Below, piece by piece: positions 1-9,909 of a stretch of DNA of 32,121 nt. Position numbers and translations under genes: made by a program. Numbering within the stretch: the first letter of the stretch is position 1; each line of letters begins with the position of its first letter. Under the pieces are notes generated by a model. The model saw nothing but the letters and a program-made list of their open reading frames with translations, was not told the origin of the DNA and made no database searches. Source of the DNA: Lachnospiraceae bacterium (GTDB taxonomy: Bacteria; Bacillota; Clostridia; Lachnospirales; Lachnospiraceae); NCBI GenBank assembly GCA_017617005.1, contig JAFZWW010000037.1:1-32121 (forward strand), written 5' to 3'.

Positions 1-1
1 C

Positions 2-40
2 CCGGAACAAGTTGTTTTAGATTTGAAAGGCGGAAATTAA
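2..40 (+). CDS. possible 3' end of an upstream gene (5' truncated)
   Basis: A reading frame open from the window edge ends in TAA at 38-40, directly before the purA ATG at 41 (TAAATG). The visible tail reads PEQVVLDLKGGN. The abutting stop suggests an operonic neighbour translationally linked to purA. Against it, the codons CAA and TTA are rare in the other genes here, and 12 codons can stay open by chance. I cannot name the product. Confidence 0.3.
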   Translation, partial: PEQVVLDLKGGN

Positions 41-1333
41 ATGGTCACAGCGATCGTAGGCGCTAACTGGGGTGATGAAGGAAAAGGCAAGATCACCGAT
101 ATGCTTGCACAGGATTCCGATATCATCATCAGATTTCAGGGTGGAGCAAATGCAGGTCACACCATAGTCAATAACTACGGTAAATTTGCCCTCCATACGC
201 TTCCTTCCGGAGTTTTCTATTCACATACGACTTCCATCATCGGAAACGGTGTTGCACTCAACATCCCCGTTCTCGTTAACGAGATAAACGGCATCGTTGA
301 AAAGGGCGTTCCCAAGCCCCACATCCTTGTATCCGACAGGGCTCAGATCGTAATGCCTTATCACATTCTTTTTGATAAGTATGAAGAGGAGAGACTCGCA
401 GGAAAGTCGTTCGGATCGACCAAATCAGGAATTGCTCCTTTCTATTCCGATAAATATGCGAAGATCGGCTTCCAGGTAAGCGAACTCTTTGATGACGAGC
501 TTCTTGAGGAGAAGGTACCCAGAGTACTTGTCCAGAAGAACGTTCTTTTAAGAGAGCTTTACCACCAGCCCGAGATCAGCGTTGAAGAGACTCTTAAAAC
601 ACTCAGAGAGTACAGGGATATGATCGCTCCTTATGTATGTGATGTATCTCTTTTCCTTGATGAAGCAATCAAAGCCGGAAAGAAGATCCTCCTCGAGGGT
701 CAGCTCGGAACCATGAAGGATCCTGACCACGGAATCTATCCCATGGTTACCTCTTCATCGACACTTGCGGCATACGGTGCGATAGGTGCGGGAATTCCTC
801 CCTATGAGATAAAGAAGATCGTAACTGTATGCAAGGCTTATTCTTCCGCGGTAGGTGCGGGTGCATTCGTATCCGAGATCTTCGGTGACGAGGCAGAACA
901 GCTCAGACGTAACGGCGGAGACGGCGGAGAGTACGGAGCAACGACCGGACGTCCCAGAAGAGTCGGCTGGTTCGACTGTGTAGCTTCCAAGTACGGCTGC
1001 AGGCTTCAGGGAACAACCGATGTCGCATTCACCGTTCTCGATATTCTCAAGTACCTCGATGAGATCCCCGTATGTGTGGCTTACGAGGTCGACGGAAAAG
1101 AGACCAAGGACTTCCCCGTAACAAGCAAGCTTGAGAAGGCTAAGCCCGTTCTTAAAGTATTCAAGGGATGGAAGACCGACATAAGAGGCATCAAGAATTA
1201 CGAAGACCTGCCTCAGGAATGCCGCGACTATGTAGAGTTCATCGAAAAGGAGATCGGATATCCGATAACCATGATATCCAACGGACCTTCCAGAGATGAT
1301 ATCATCTACAGAAAGTCACCTCTTTCAAAATGA
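41..1333 (+). CDS. purA: adenylosuccinate synthetase
   Basis: PurA joins IMP and aspartate with GTP hydrolysis to make adenylosuccinate, the first committed step from IMP to AMP; it is a cytosolic homodimer. The 430-residue length matches the family. The P-loop GDEGKGK lies at residues 11-17 with the catalytic base Asp12, and the NAGHT motif contains the catalytic His40. TTGRPRRVGW, near residue 303, is the IMP/aspartate loop region. The ATG at 41 is preceded by AAGGCGG at a good distance. A clear intrinsic terminator follows, so purA ends a transcription unit. No anomalies seen. Confidence 0.98.
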   Translation: MVTAIVGANWGDEGKGKITDMLAQDSDIIIRFQGGANAGHTIVNNYGKFALHTLPSGVFYSHTTSIIGNGVALNIPVLVNEINGIVEKGVPKPHILVSDRAQIVMPYHILFDKYEEERLAGKSFGSTKSGIAPFYSDKYAKIGFQVSELFDDELLEEKVPRVLVQKNVLLRELYHQPEISVEETLKTLREYRDMIAPYVCDVSLFLDEAIKAGKKILLEGQLGTMKDPDHGIYPMVTSSSTLAAYGAIGAGIPPYEIKKIVTVCKAYSSAVGAGAFVSEIFGDEAEQLRRNGGDGGEYGATTGRPRRVGWFDCVASKYGCRLQGTTDVAFTVLDILKYLDEIPVCVAYEVDGKETKDFPVTSKLEKAKPVLKVFKGWKTDIRGIKNYEDLPQECRDYVEFIEKEIGYPITMISNGPSRDDIIYRKSPLSK

Positions 1334-1341
1334 TAAAGGAT

Positions 1342-1373
1342 GCCGGAATTCCTTGAGGGGAATTCCGGCTTTT
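1342..1373 (+). terminator. intrinsic terminator of purA
   Basis: Perfect 11-bp inverted repeat, GCCGGAATTCC at 1342-1352 and its complement at 1359-1369, with a 6-nt loop and a short T run (1370-1373). It starts 8 nt after the purA stop. The T run is short, so some read-through into the HAD gene is possible. Confidence 0.85.
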
Positions 1374-1384
1374 AAGGTTTTAAT

Positions 1385-1990
1385 ATGGTAAAAAATATAG
1401 TTTTTGATGTAGGAAATGTATTAACGGATTTCAGATGGAAGGGCTTCCTCGAGGACAAGGGACACGATGAAGCCATGATAAAGCGCATCGAAAAAGCCAC
1501 CGTCGACAGCCCTTACTGGCACGAATTCGACAGGGGTGAGATGAGCGACGAAGAATGCATGCAGGGCTTTATCTCGGAAGACCCGGAGCTTGAAGACGTG
1601 CTCAGGGAAACCTTCGCCAATGTCCATGGAATGGTTACTCCCAGGGATTATGCGATCCCCTGGATAAATAGCCTTAAGGCGGCGGGATACAAGGTGTTCT
1701 ACCTGTCCAATTTCTCGGAAAAGGCATACCATGAGTGCAGCGATGCACTTGAGTTCGACAAATACTGTGACGGCGGAATATACAGCTATGAGGTGCGCCT
1801 CATAAAGCCCGAGCCCGAGTTTTACAAGCTGCTCTGTGACAAGTATTCACTTGTTCCGGAAGAGTGCGTATTTTTCGACGATCTTGAGAGAAATATAAAA
1901 GCCGCAAAAGAATGCGGCTTCAATGCTTTCGTATTTACCGATATGGAGAAGGCTAACGAAGACTTAAGGAGTATCGGAGTCGGTATCTGA
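1385..1990 (+). CDS. HAD-IA family phosphatase, YihX-like
   Basis: A 201-residue haloacid-dehalogenase-fold hydrolase, probably a cytosolic phosphatase acting on a small phosphorylated metabolite. Motif I is FDVGNVL with nucleophile Asp8. The second Asp of the usual DxD is replaced by Gly, as in the YihX/epoxide-hydrolase-like HAD branch (E. coli YihX starts with FDLGNV and hydrolyses alpha-D-glucose-1-phosphate). Motif II is the SNFS stretch at 108-111, motif III Lys141 in IKPEPEFY, and motif IV the FFDD acidic pair at 165-166. Residues 15-90 form the helical cap. An AAGG site precedes the ATG at 7 nt. Its 3' end overlaps a convergent gene by 27 nt. Substrate unknown: YihX-like activity is family inference only. 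Confidence 0.9.
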   Translation: MVKNIVFDVGNVLTDFRWKGFLEDKGHDEAMIKRIEKATVDSPYWHEFDRGEMSDEECMQGFISEDPELEDVLRETFANVHGMVTPRDYAIPWINSLKAAGYKVFYLSNFSEKAYHECSDALEFDKYCDGGIYSYEVRLIKPEPEFYKLLCDKYSLVPEECVFFDDLERNIKAAKECGFNAFVFTDMEKANEDLRSIGVGI

Positions 1991-2260
1991 TGCTTCCTCC
2001 GAAGCTTCCCTTGCTTCCTTTTCACCGGGGATCTCGGGGACACTGGCGATGGTCTTCTTGCCTGTAGCCTGTGTATAGATCCATATTCCGAGATATGCGC
2101 AGACGGGTACGGCTACGGTCACGAGCAGGCACAGCGCGAAAAGTTTGGAACCGTTTCCGGGCCATATTATCGCAACGACCAGAGTCATCACATACATGAG
2201 TACGAGAAGGATGACTATCAGAAGGGCACATATTCTTTTGGGAGTCCATTTCTTTTCCAT
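1964..2260 (-). CDS. small two-helix membrane protein of unknown function
   Basis: A protein of about 98 residues with a basic N-terminus (MEKKWTPKR) and two hydrophobic segments, roughly residues 10-33 and 41-62. A hydrophilic acidic tail follows, rich in Glu, Ser and Asp. The pattern is that of a small inner-membrane hairpin protein; I do not recognise a function. It is the only convincing minus-strand gene, convergent with the HAD gene and overlapping its 3' end by 27 nt. A start four codons upstream (2272) is also possible. Neither start has a clear ribosome binding site, so the chosen start rests on the WTPKR-type beginning that I recall from similar clostridial proteins. Confidence 0.65.
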   Translation of the reverse strand: MEKKWTPKRICALLIVILLVLMYVMTLVVAIIWPGNGSKLFALCLLVTVAVPVCAYLGIWIYTQATGKKTIASVPEIPGEKEAREASEEASDTDSDTP

Positions 2261-2309
2261 AGAATGTATCATAACCTAAAACTTCGGATAATGAAACAAA
2301 AAGAGCAAA

Positions 2310-3521
2310 ATGAGCGATACAATTCTTGATTATCTTGAAAAATTCGGTGACAAGCCTTTCGACAGACTTCCCTTCGGTGAAGTCGATGCTCTTATTCTTG
2401 CCCAGTTTTCATATCTCAAATTCGACGGGCTTATTCCGGGCCCGGACGAAAGTGATTCTTTTATTCCCATCAAGGCTCTCAAAAAGAATAAGGATTTTGC
2501 AAAGCTGTTTTCCGATACCAGGTATGAGAAGGTAAACAGGGAGCTTTTTACGCGGATGGTCGCAGGAAAGAGGTTCGGAACCCTTTCCATGACCCACTAT
2601 GTAAATATCGTTGACAGGGAGCGTGATATCCAGTTTTCCGCGATAACCTTCAAACTCCCGGGCGGGACCGGTTTTGTCGCATTCAGGGGAACGGACGAGA
2701 ACATGGTCGGCTGGAAGGAGGATTTCGATCTTTCCATCAAGGACAGGATTCCCGGTGAAAAAGAGGCCGTGGGTTACCTTAAAACGGCTTCGGGACTGCT
2801 TTCCGGCTCCTTTTACGTAGGCGGTCATTCAAAAGGCGGGCTTTTATCCGTATATGCATCGTCTTTAGTGCCAGATCCGATAAAAAAGCGTATAATAAGC
2901 ATATATTCTTTCGACGGTCCTGCCGTCAGGGAAGAATTCAGGGATAAGATAGGATATGAGAGCATCAGGGCCAGGATCGTAAAGCGTGTCCCCCAGAGCT
3001 CTCTCGTCGGTATGCTTTTTGAGACCGACAATATCTATGAGGTCGTAAAGAGCACCGGTATCGGTGTGGGACAGCACGATCCTTACACATGGGTTGTGAA
3101 GGATATCGACCTCGAGCATCTGAAAAGCCTCAAAAAGACTGCGGTGATATTGAACACCGCTCTTATGCAGTGGCTTTCCGGCATGGATATGAAGGACCGT
3201 GCAAGGTTCATCGATATCGTATTCGGTGTGGCCGATGCATGCGACAGCAGCGATCTTGTCACAATGGGTCTTACTCCCGTAAAGAGCATCCGCCAGATGA
3301 TGGACGGATATGAGGGAATGGATGACAGGGAGAAGGAATTCTTCAGGACGGTCCTCGGTGCCCTTATAAAGGATACGGGAAAGCAGACCAGGACCGAAGT
3401 ACACGCGGGATGGAACGAATTTGTCGAAGGTGTCGACAAATGGATAGAAAGTAAACAGAAGAAACTCGGAATGATCGAAACTCTTAACCGAAGGAGTGCG
3501 GAAAATGGAACGGATAGCTGA
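2310..3521 (+). CDS. Mbeg1-like (DUF2974-type) alpha/beta hydrolase
   Basis: A 403-residue cytosolic protein (no signal peptide or membrane segment) of the Mbeg1-like serine hydrolase type, related to class 3 lipases. The nucleophile elbow GHSKGG at 172-177 contains the predicted nucleophile Ser174. Upstream, FRGTD at 125-129 followed by WKEDF matches the conserved oxyanion and substrate region of this family. Candidate acid and base residues lie further on, but I cannot assign them by eye. The substrate is not known; lipase or esterase activity is inferred from the fold. The ribosome site is weak (AAGAG). The 3' end overlaps atpB by 17 nt, and the atpB Shine-Dalgarno lies inside this gene, so it is probably the first gene of the ATP synthase transcript. 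Confidence 0.8.
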   Translation: MSDTILDYLEKFGDKPFDRLPFGEVDALILAQFSYLKFDGLIPGPDESDSFIPIKALKKNKDFAKLFSDTRYEKVNRELFTRMVAGKRFGTLSMTHYVNIVDRERDIQFSAITFKLPGGTGFVAFRGTDENMVGWKEDFDLSIKDRIPGEKEAVGYLKTASGLLSGSFYVGGHSKGGLLSVYASSLVPDPIKKRIISIYSFDGPAVREEFRDKIGYESIRARIVKRVPQSSLVGMLFETDNIYEVVKSTGIGVGQHDPYTWVVKDIDLEHLKSLKKTAVILNTALMQWLSGMDMKDRARFIDIVFGVADACDSSDLVTMGLTPVKSIRQMMDGYEGMDDREKEFFRTVLGALIKDTGKQTRTEVHAGWNEFVEGVDKWIESKQKKLGMIETLNRRSAENGTDS

Positions 3522-4194
3522 AGAGGTTCTGGAACAACTTCAAACGCATGACGTTTTCTCGTTCGAGATAGCGGGACATACCATCGGCGTTGCCGAATCC
3601 GTTGTCGTAAGCTGGATAGTCATAGGCATAGTTCTTGTTCTGTGCCTCATCCTAACAGCGGGCCTTAAGGTGAAGAACATTTCGAGAAGACAGGCCCTTG
3701 CCGAGTGGCTTGTCGTAAAAGGCGAGGAACTTGTGGAATCCATGGTCGGAGAAGAGGGCCATGAATATGTTCCGTATCTTCTCACCGTGCTGATCTTCAT
3801 CGGGCTTTCCAATCTGATCGGACTGTTCGGATTCAAGCCCCCGACCAAGGATCTGAATGTTACCGCCGCACTTGCCGTCATGAGTATCGTCATCGTACAG
3901 ATAGCGGCGATCAGGAAAAAGCATCTCGGCGGATGGCTCAAAGGTTTCACACAGCCCGTTGCGCTCGTAACTCCCATCAACATACTGGAGCTCGGGATCA
4001 AACCGCTCTCGCTGTGCATGCGACTTTTCGGTAACGTACTCGGTGCATTCGTCATCATGGAACTTTTGAAGTGCGTCGTACCTGCGGTGATCCCCGCGGT
4101 GTTCTCACTGTACTTCGATATCTTTGACGGACTCCTTCAGGCATATGTTTTCGTATTCCTGACGGGAATGTATATAAAAGAAGCTCTGGAATAA
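3505..4194 (+). CDS. atpB: F1Fo ATP synthase subunit a
   Basis: Subunit a forms the stator half-channels against the c-ring in the membrane. The 229-residue product has about five or six hydrophobic segments. The motif LSLCMRLFGN carries Arg173, the equivalent of the essential stator arginine (E. coli Arg210); Gln212 in LQAYVFVF matches the conserved Gln of the last helix. The ATG at 3505 was chosen because AAGGAG (3491-3496) lies 8 nt upstream; the in-frame GTG at 3496 overlaps that site. It starts inside the end of the preceding hydrolase gene. No atpI precedes it. Confidence 0.96.
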   Translation: MERIAEEVLEQLQTHDVFSFEIAGHTIGVAESVVVSWIVIGIVLVLCLILTAGLKVKNISRRQALAEWLVVKGEELVESMVGEEGHEYVPYLLTVLIFIGLSNLIGLFGFKPPTKDLNVTAALAVMSIVIVQIAAIRKKHLGGWLKGFTQPVALVTPINILELGIKPLSLCMRLFGNVLGAFVIMELLKCVVPAVIPAVFSLYFDIFDGLLQAYVFVFLTGMYIKEALE

Positions 4195-4225
4195 AATTCA
4201 AGGTTTATCCAAGGAGGAAAGAAAA

Positions 4226-4441
4226 ATGGTAGCAATAGGAGCAAGCATTGCGGCACTCGGATGCCTCGGAGCGGGAATCAGTCTCGGAATCGCGACCGCT
4301 AAAGCATGTGATGCATGTGCAAGACAGCCCGAAGCGGATTCCAAGATCATGAAACTTCTCATACTCGGCGGAGCACTTGCTGAGGCTACAGCGATCTATG
4401 CGTTCGTTGTAGGCGTTATGATAATACTCTTTTTGGGCTGA
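4226..4441 (+). CDS. atpE: F1Fo ATP synthase subunit c
   Basis: The rotor-ring proteolipid, 71 residues, two transmembrane helices joined by the ARQPE loop (residues 32-36). The ion-binding carboxylate is Glu53 in LAEATAIY. Compared with the Na+ ring of Ilyobacter, Gln32 is replaced by Leu20 and Ser66 by Ala54, while the Thr and Tyr equivalents (Thr55, Tyr58) remain. Losing two side-chain Na+ ligands points to proton coupling; this is inference. Three cysteines (13, 28, 31) are unusual for so small a subunit. A very strong AAGGAGG site precedes the ATG, which fits the need for many copies per complex. Confidence 0.96.
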   Translation: MVAIGASIAALGCLGAGISLGIATAKACDACARQPEADSKIMKLLILGGALAEATAIYAFVVGVMIILFLG

Positions 4442-4457
4442 TAACGAGGGGTAAAAA

Positions 4458-4934
4458 ATGCTCAGGATAGATATCAATCTGGTATTTACCATCATAAATG
4501 TTCTTCTTCTTTTTGCCGTAGTGAAGATCTTTCTTATCAAGCCCATTCACAAGATACTTGATAAGAGGAGACAGGAGGTCGAGGACAAATATGCCGAGGC
4601 CGACAAGGTAAATGAAGAAGCACTTGCCACCAAGCAGAAATACGACGAATCCATCCGTGACATCGAGAACGAGAAGGAGCGCCGTTTTACCGAAGCGCGC
4701 AATCAGGCTTCCGGTGAGTATGACAGGCTGATGGAGCAGGCAAAGAAGGAATCGGATAAGATCCTTGCACAGGCCAGGAAGGAAGCCGAAGAGGAAAGAC
4801 AGCTCAGACTCCGCAAGGCCAATCAGGAGATCACCGATATGGTAGCAAAGGCTGCCGAGAGGATCGTTACCGCCGATCAGAGCGAGGAAATGGATAAACA
4901 GCTTTACGACAGATTCCTTGAGCAGGCTAAGTAA
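4458..4934 (+). CDS. atpF: F1Fo ATP synthase subunit b
   Basis: The peripheral stalk subunit, 158 residues. An N-terminal membrane helix (about residues 7-26) is followed by a long, highly charged heptad-rich helix (about 30-150) that forms the dimeric right-handed coiled coil. The C-terminus is ordinary; I see no delta domain fused here, unlike mycobacterial b-delta fusions. It is encoded 16 nt after atpE and 14 nt before the delta-alpha fusion gene, leaving no room for a separate atpH. Its C-terminal end should contact the delta-like domain carried by alpha. Confidence 0.95.
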   Translation: MLRIDINLVFTIINVLLLFAVVKIFLIKPIHKILDKRRQEVEDKYAEADKVNEEALATKQKYDESIRDIENEKERRFTEARNQASGEYDRLMEQAKKESDKILAQARKEAEEERQLRLRKANQEITDMVAKAAERIVTADQSEEMDKQLYDRFLEQAK

Positions 4935-4948
4935 GGGGGATAAAGGGT

Positions 4949-6724
4949 ATGAGTAAAAAACCCGGATTTCAGGTCGTCCTGTATTATGTGACCGCCCCCA
5001 GTGAAGAGCAGCTGCAGGGAATCTGGAATTTTGTTCTCGGAAAATATGTTAATGACGACCGCAGTGCGGAAGACATCGACTTCTCCGTAGAGTATGACGA
5101 ATCACTCGGCGGAGGATTCATTCTTAAGTGCGGCAATGAAGTATATAACTGGAGTACGAGAGGAAGACTCGGCCAGTTCAACGAAAAGCTCCAGGCAATA
5201 AGAAAGAATGTCGGAGCGGATGAAGATGTCATCTCCATTCTCAGGACAACAACGGATGAGTTCAGGCTTGCCGCCCGTTTCAGAAGATCCGGATACGTCA
5301 CCTCCGCAGGTGACGGCATCGCAAGAGTCAAGGGACTCGAACGTGCGGAATACGGAGAGATACTGATCTTTTCAAGCGGCATCAAGGGAATGGTCCAGGA
5401 TATCAGAAAAGAAGACTGCGGTGTCATTCTTTTCGGTAAGGACAGTGAGATAAGGGTTTGGGACGAGGTCGCGCGTACCGGTATGAGAGCGGGTGTGCCG
5501 GTGGGCGACGCACTCATCGGAAGGGTACTGAATGCACTCGGAGAACCCATTGACGGAGGAAGGCCTTTTGAAGCGGAAGGTTACAGGCCGATCGAAAGCC
5601 CCGCTCCTTCGATAACATCAAGACAGCCCGTTGATACACCTCTCGAGACGGGAATTCTTTCCATAGATTCGATGTTCCCCATCGGACGCGGACAGAGAGA
5701 GCTTATCATCGGCGACAGACAGACCGGAAAAACCTCCATTGCCCTCGATACGATCATCAACCAGAAGGGCAAGGGAGTTAAGTGCATATATGTTGCGATA
5801 GGTCAGAAAGCTTCCACCATAGCAAAGCTTGTTAATACACTCAAGAATGCGGGTGCAATGGATTACACCATAGTCATTTCGTCGACTGCATCGGATCCTG
5901 CACCTCTGCAGTATATTGCGCCTTATTCGGGAACTTCGATCGCGGAGTTTTTCATGAACAAGGGCGAGGATGTGCTCATTGTTTATGACGATCTTTCCAA
6001 GCATGCGGTCGCTTACAGAGCACTTTCGCTGCTGCTTGAAAGAAGCCCCGGAAGAGAAGCTTATCCCGGAGACGTATTCTATCTTCATTCAAGACTTCTT
6101 GAAAGAAGTGCGAGACTTTCGGATGAACTCGGCGGCGGTTCCATTACCGCACTTCCGATAATCGAAACACAGGCGGGAGATGTTTCCGCATACATTCCCA
6201 CCAATGTCATCTCCATCACCGACGGACAGATCTATCTTGAGAGCGACCTGTTCTTCCTCGGTTTCAGGCCCGCCGTAAATGTCGGACTTTCCGTATCGAG
6301 AGTCGGCGGAGCGGCACAGACCAAGGCAATGAAGAAGGCTGCGGGTTCGGTCAGGATCGACCTTGCACAGTACAGGGAGATGGAGGTCTTCACACAGTTT
6401 TCGTCAGACCTCGACGATGCGACCAAGAACCAGCTCCGCCACGGAAGACTTCTCATGGAGCTTTTGAAACAGCCCATCGGTCATCCAAGATCAATGTCGG
6501 ATCAGGTCATCACTCTTACCGTAGTCAATTCAGGCGTCATCGATACCGTACCGGTTGATATGGCAAGGGAGTTCATGGCGGATTATCTTGATAAGGTTCA
6601 TGCGGAGGAACAGACCATTGTTCATGATGTCGAACTCGGCGGCACCCTCAATGATGATGAGAAATATTTCCTTGTACAGAAAGCACAGGAACAGTTAACG
6701 GAGTTTATGAGCATCAGGGAATGA
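4949..6724 (+). CDS. atpA: F1Fo ATP synthase delta(C-terminal domain)-alpha fusion subunit
   Basis: At 591 residues this is about 85-90 longer than a usual alpha subunit (about 500-505). Residues 1-80 resemble the C-terminal domain of delta/OSCP: an APSEEQL segment, then VEYDESLGGGF, CGNEVYNWS and RGRL, which follow the family pattern of Asp-Ser-Leu-Gly-Gly, the viD-S turn and the final RGRL helix. The delta N-terminal helical bundle is absent. Residues 90-591 are alpha: N-terminal helix, GDGIARVKGL beta-barrel, Walker A GDRQTGKT at 255-262, Walker B around 343-348, and the arginine finger Arg451 in LSVSRVGG. In F1, delta sits on the alpha N-termini and binds b, so the fusion is structurally sensible. 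No atpH lies in its usual place. A GGGGG-type ribosome site precedes the ATG. Confidence 0.95.
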   Translation: MSKKPGFQVVLYYVTAPSEEQLQGIWNFVLGKYVNDDRSAEDIDFSVEYDESLGGGFILKCGNEVYNWSTRGRLGQFNEKLQAIRKNVGADEDVISILRTTTDEFRLAARFRRSGYVTSAGDGIARVKGLERAEYGEILIFSSGIKGMVQDIRKEDCGVILFGKDSEIRVWDEVARTGMRAGVPVGDALIGRVLNALGEPIDGGRPFEAEGYRPIESPAPSITSRQPVDTPLETGILSIDSMFPIGRGQRELIIGDRQTGKTSIALDTIINQKGKGVKCIYVAIGQKASTIAKLVNTLKNAGAMDYTIVISSTASDPAPLQYIAPYSGTSIAEFFMNKGEDVLIVYDDLSKHAVAYRALSLLLERSPGREAYPGDVFYLHSRLLERSARLSDELGGGSITALPIIETQAGDVSAYIPTNVISITDGQIYLESDLFFLGFRPAVNVGLSVSRVGGAAQTKAMKKAAGSVRIDLAQYREMEVFTQFSSDLDDATKNQLRHGRLLMELLKQPIGHPRSMSDQVITLTVVNSGVIDTVPVDMAREFMADYLDKVHAEEQTIVHDVELGGTLNDDEKYFLVQKAQEQLTEFMSIRE

Positions 6725-6725
6725 T

Positions 6726-9036
<2,311 letters not shown>

Positions 9037-9037
9037 T

Positions 9038-9478
9038 ATGGGTGATTCCTTTCATCTGAAAATCTTAGCAGCCGACAAGACCTTTTTTGACGGGGATGCG
9101 ATATCACTCAACATCCCTGCTTTTGACGGTTCATATCAGATACTTGCACATCACGAGCCCGTTGTAATGGCACTTAAGGAAGGAGTTCTCAGATTCAGGT
9201 TTGTGAATGATGAAGGCAATGAGATCGTAAAGACGGGTGTTAACGGACTGGGACTGGTCAATATCAGGAAGGATGTCGTGATGGTGCTCGTCGATTCCAT
9301 AGAAGCGCCTGAGGATATCGACAGGGCCAGGGCCGAGCGTGCGCTCAAGAGAGCAATGGAGCAGCTCAGGCAGGACCAGAGCATTCAGGAGTACGAGCAG
9401 AGCAGGGCATCAATGGCAAGGGCGATGCTCAGGCTTTCCGAAGCGGGTAATCCTTACGACGGCTTCGGAGATAAATGA
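9038..9478 (+). CDS. atpC: F1Fo ATP synthase subunit epsilon
   Basis: The 146-residue F1 rotor subunit that regulates ATP hydrolysis. Residues 1-85 are the beta-sandwich with the conserved FDGSYQILAHHEP region; residues 90-140 form the two-helix C-terminal arm that can extend and inhibit the enzyme. The start is 1 nt after the atpD stop. It is the last ATP synthase gene, and the next gene (metalloregulator) follows after 13 nt with no terminator, so co-transcription is likely. Confidence 0.94.
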   Translation: MGDSFHLKILAADKTFFDGDAISLNIPAFDGSYQILAHHEPVVMALKEGVLRFRFVNDEGNEIVKTGVNGLGLVNIRKDVVMVLVDSIEAPEDIDRARAERALKRAMEQLRQDQSIQEYEQSRASMARAMLRLSEAGNPYDGFGDK

Positions 9479-9491
9479 CGGAGATAGAAAT

Positions 9492-9872
9492 ATGGCACTT
9501 CGAAAAAATGAATCGATAGAAGATTATCTCGAATGTATCCTTATCCTCGGTGACAAAAAGCCGGTCGTCAGGGGCGTCGATGTCGCTAATGAGATGGGCT
9601 TCAAAAAGTCGTCCGTGAGTGTTGCGATGAAGAACCTCCGCGAAAAGGAATACATCACGGTTTCCGAGGAAGGATATATTACGCTTACGGATGCCGGAAG
9701 ACAGATTGCAGAGATGATCTATGAAAGGCACAGACTGCTCACCGAATGGTTCGTCAAGATCGGCATCGACCCGAAGATCGCCGCAGACGATGCCTGCAGG
9801 GTTGAGCATGATATATCGCAGGAAAGCTTCAATGCGATAAAAAAATACATAATGTCACAGCCTGCGGACTGA
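9492..9872 (+). CDS. DtxR/MntR-family metal-dependent transcriptional regulator (short form)
   Basis: A 126-residue regulator: winged helix (residues 7-70, recognition helix around SSVSVAMKNL) plus the metal-binding dimerisation domain, without the SH3 tail of classical DtxR. Length is close to MntR (142). The predicted metal ligands mix two types: Asp11 and Glu14 match the Asp8/Glu11 pair of MntR, whereas Cys102-x-x-Glu105-His106 matches DtxR/IdeR rather than the Glu99 of MntR; His80 is conserved. Mn2+ against Fe2+ response cannot be decided. The start at 9492 has GGAG about 9 nt upstream; the frame continues upstream into atpC, but that part lacks family similarity. It is followed after 37 nt by a transporter that it may control. 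Confidence 0.9.
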   Translation: MALRKNESIEDYLECILILGDKKPVVRGVDVANEMGFKKSSVSVAMKNLREKEYITVSEEGYITLTDAGRQIAEMIYERHRLLTEWFVKIGIDPKIAADDACRVEHDISQESFNAIKKYIMSQPAD

Positions 9873-9909
9873 GCGGTGCATGATAATTTTTGAGGGAGAA
9901 TTTTAAAAA

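Noticed and set aside
2281..2310. GATAAT at 2287-2292 as a promoter for the Mbeg1-like gene
   Set aside because: No recognisable -35 at 16-19 nt, and it lies only 18 nt before the start codon.
9339..9491. Upstream extension of the metalloregulator reading frame into atpC
   Set aside because: The extra residues overlap atpC and lack family similarity; the ATG at 9492 has a proper ribosome site.
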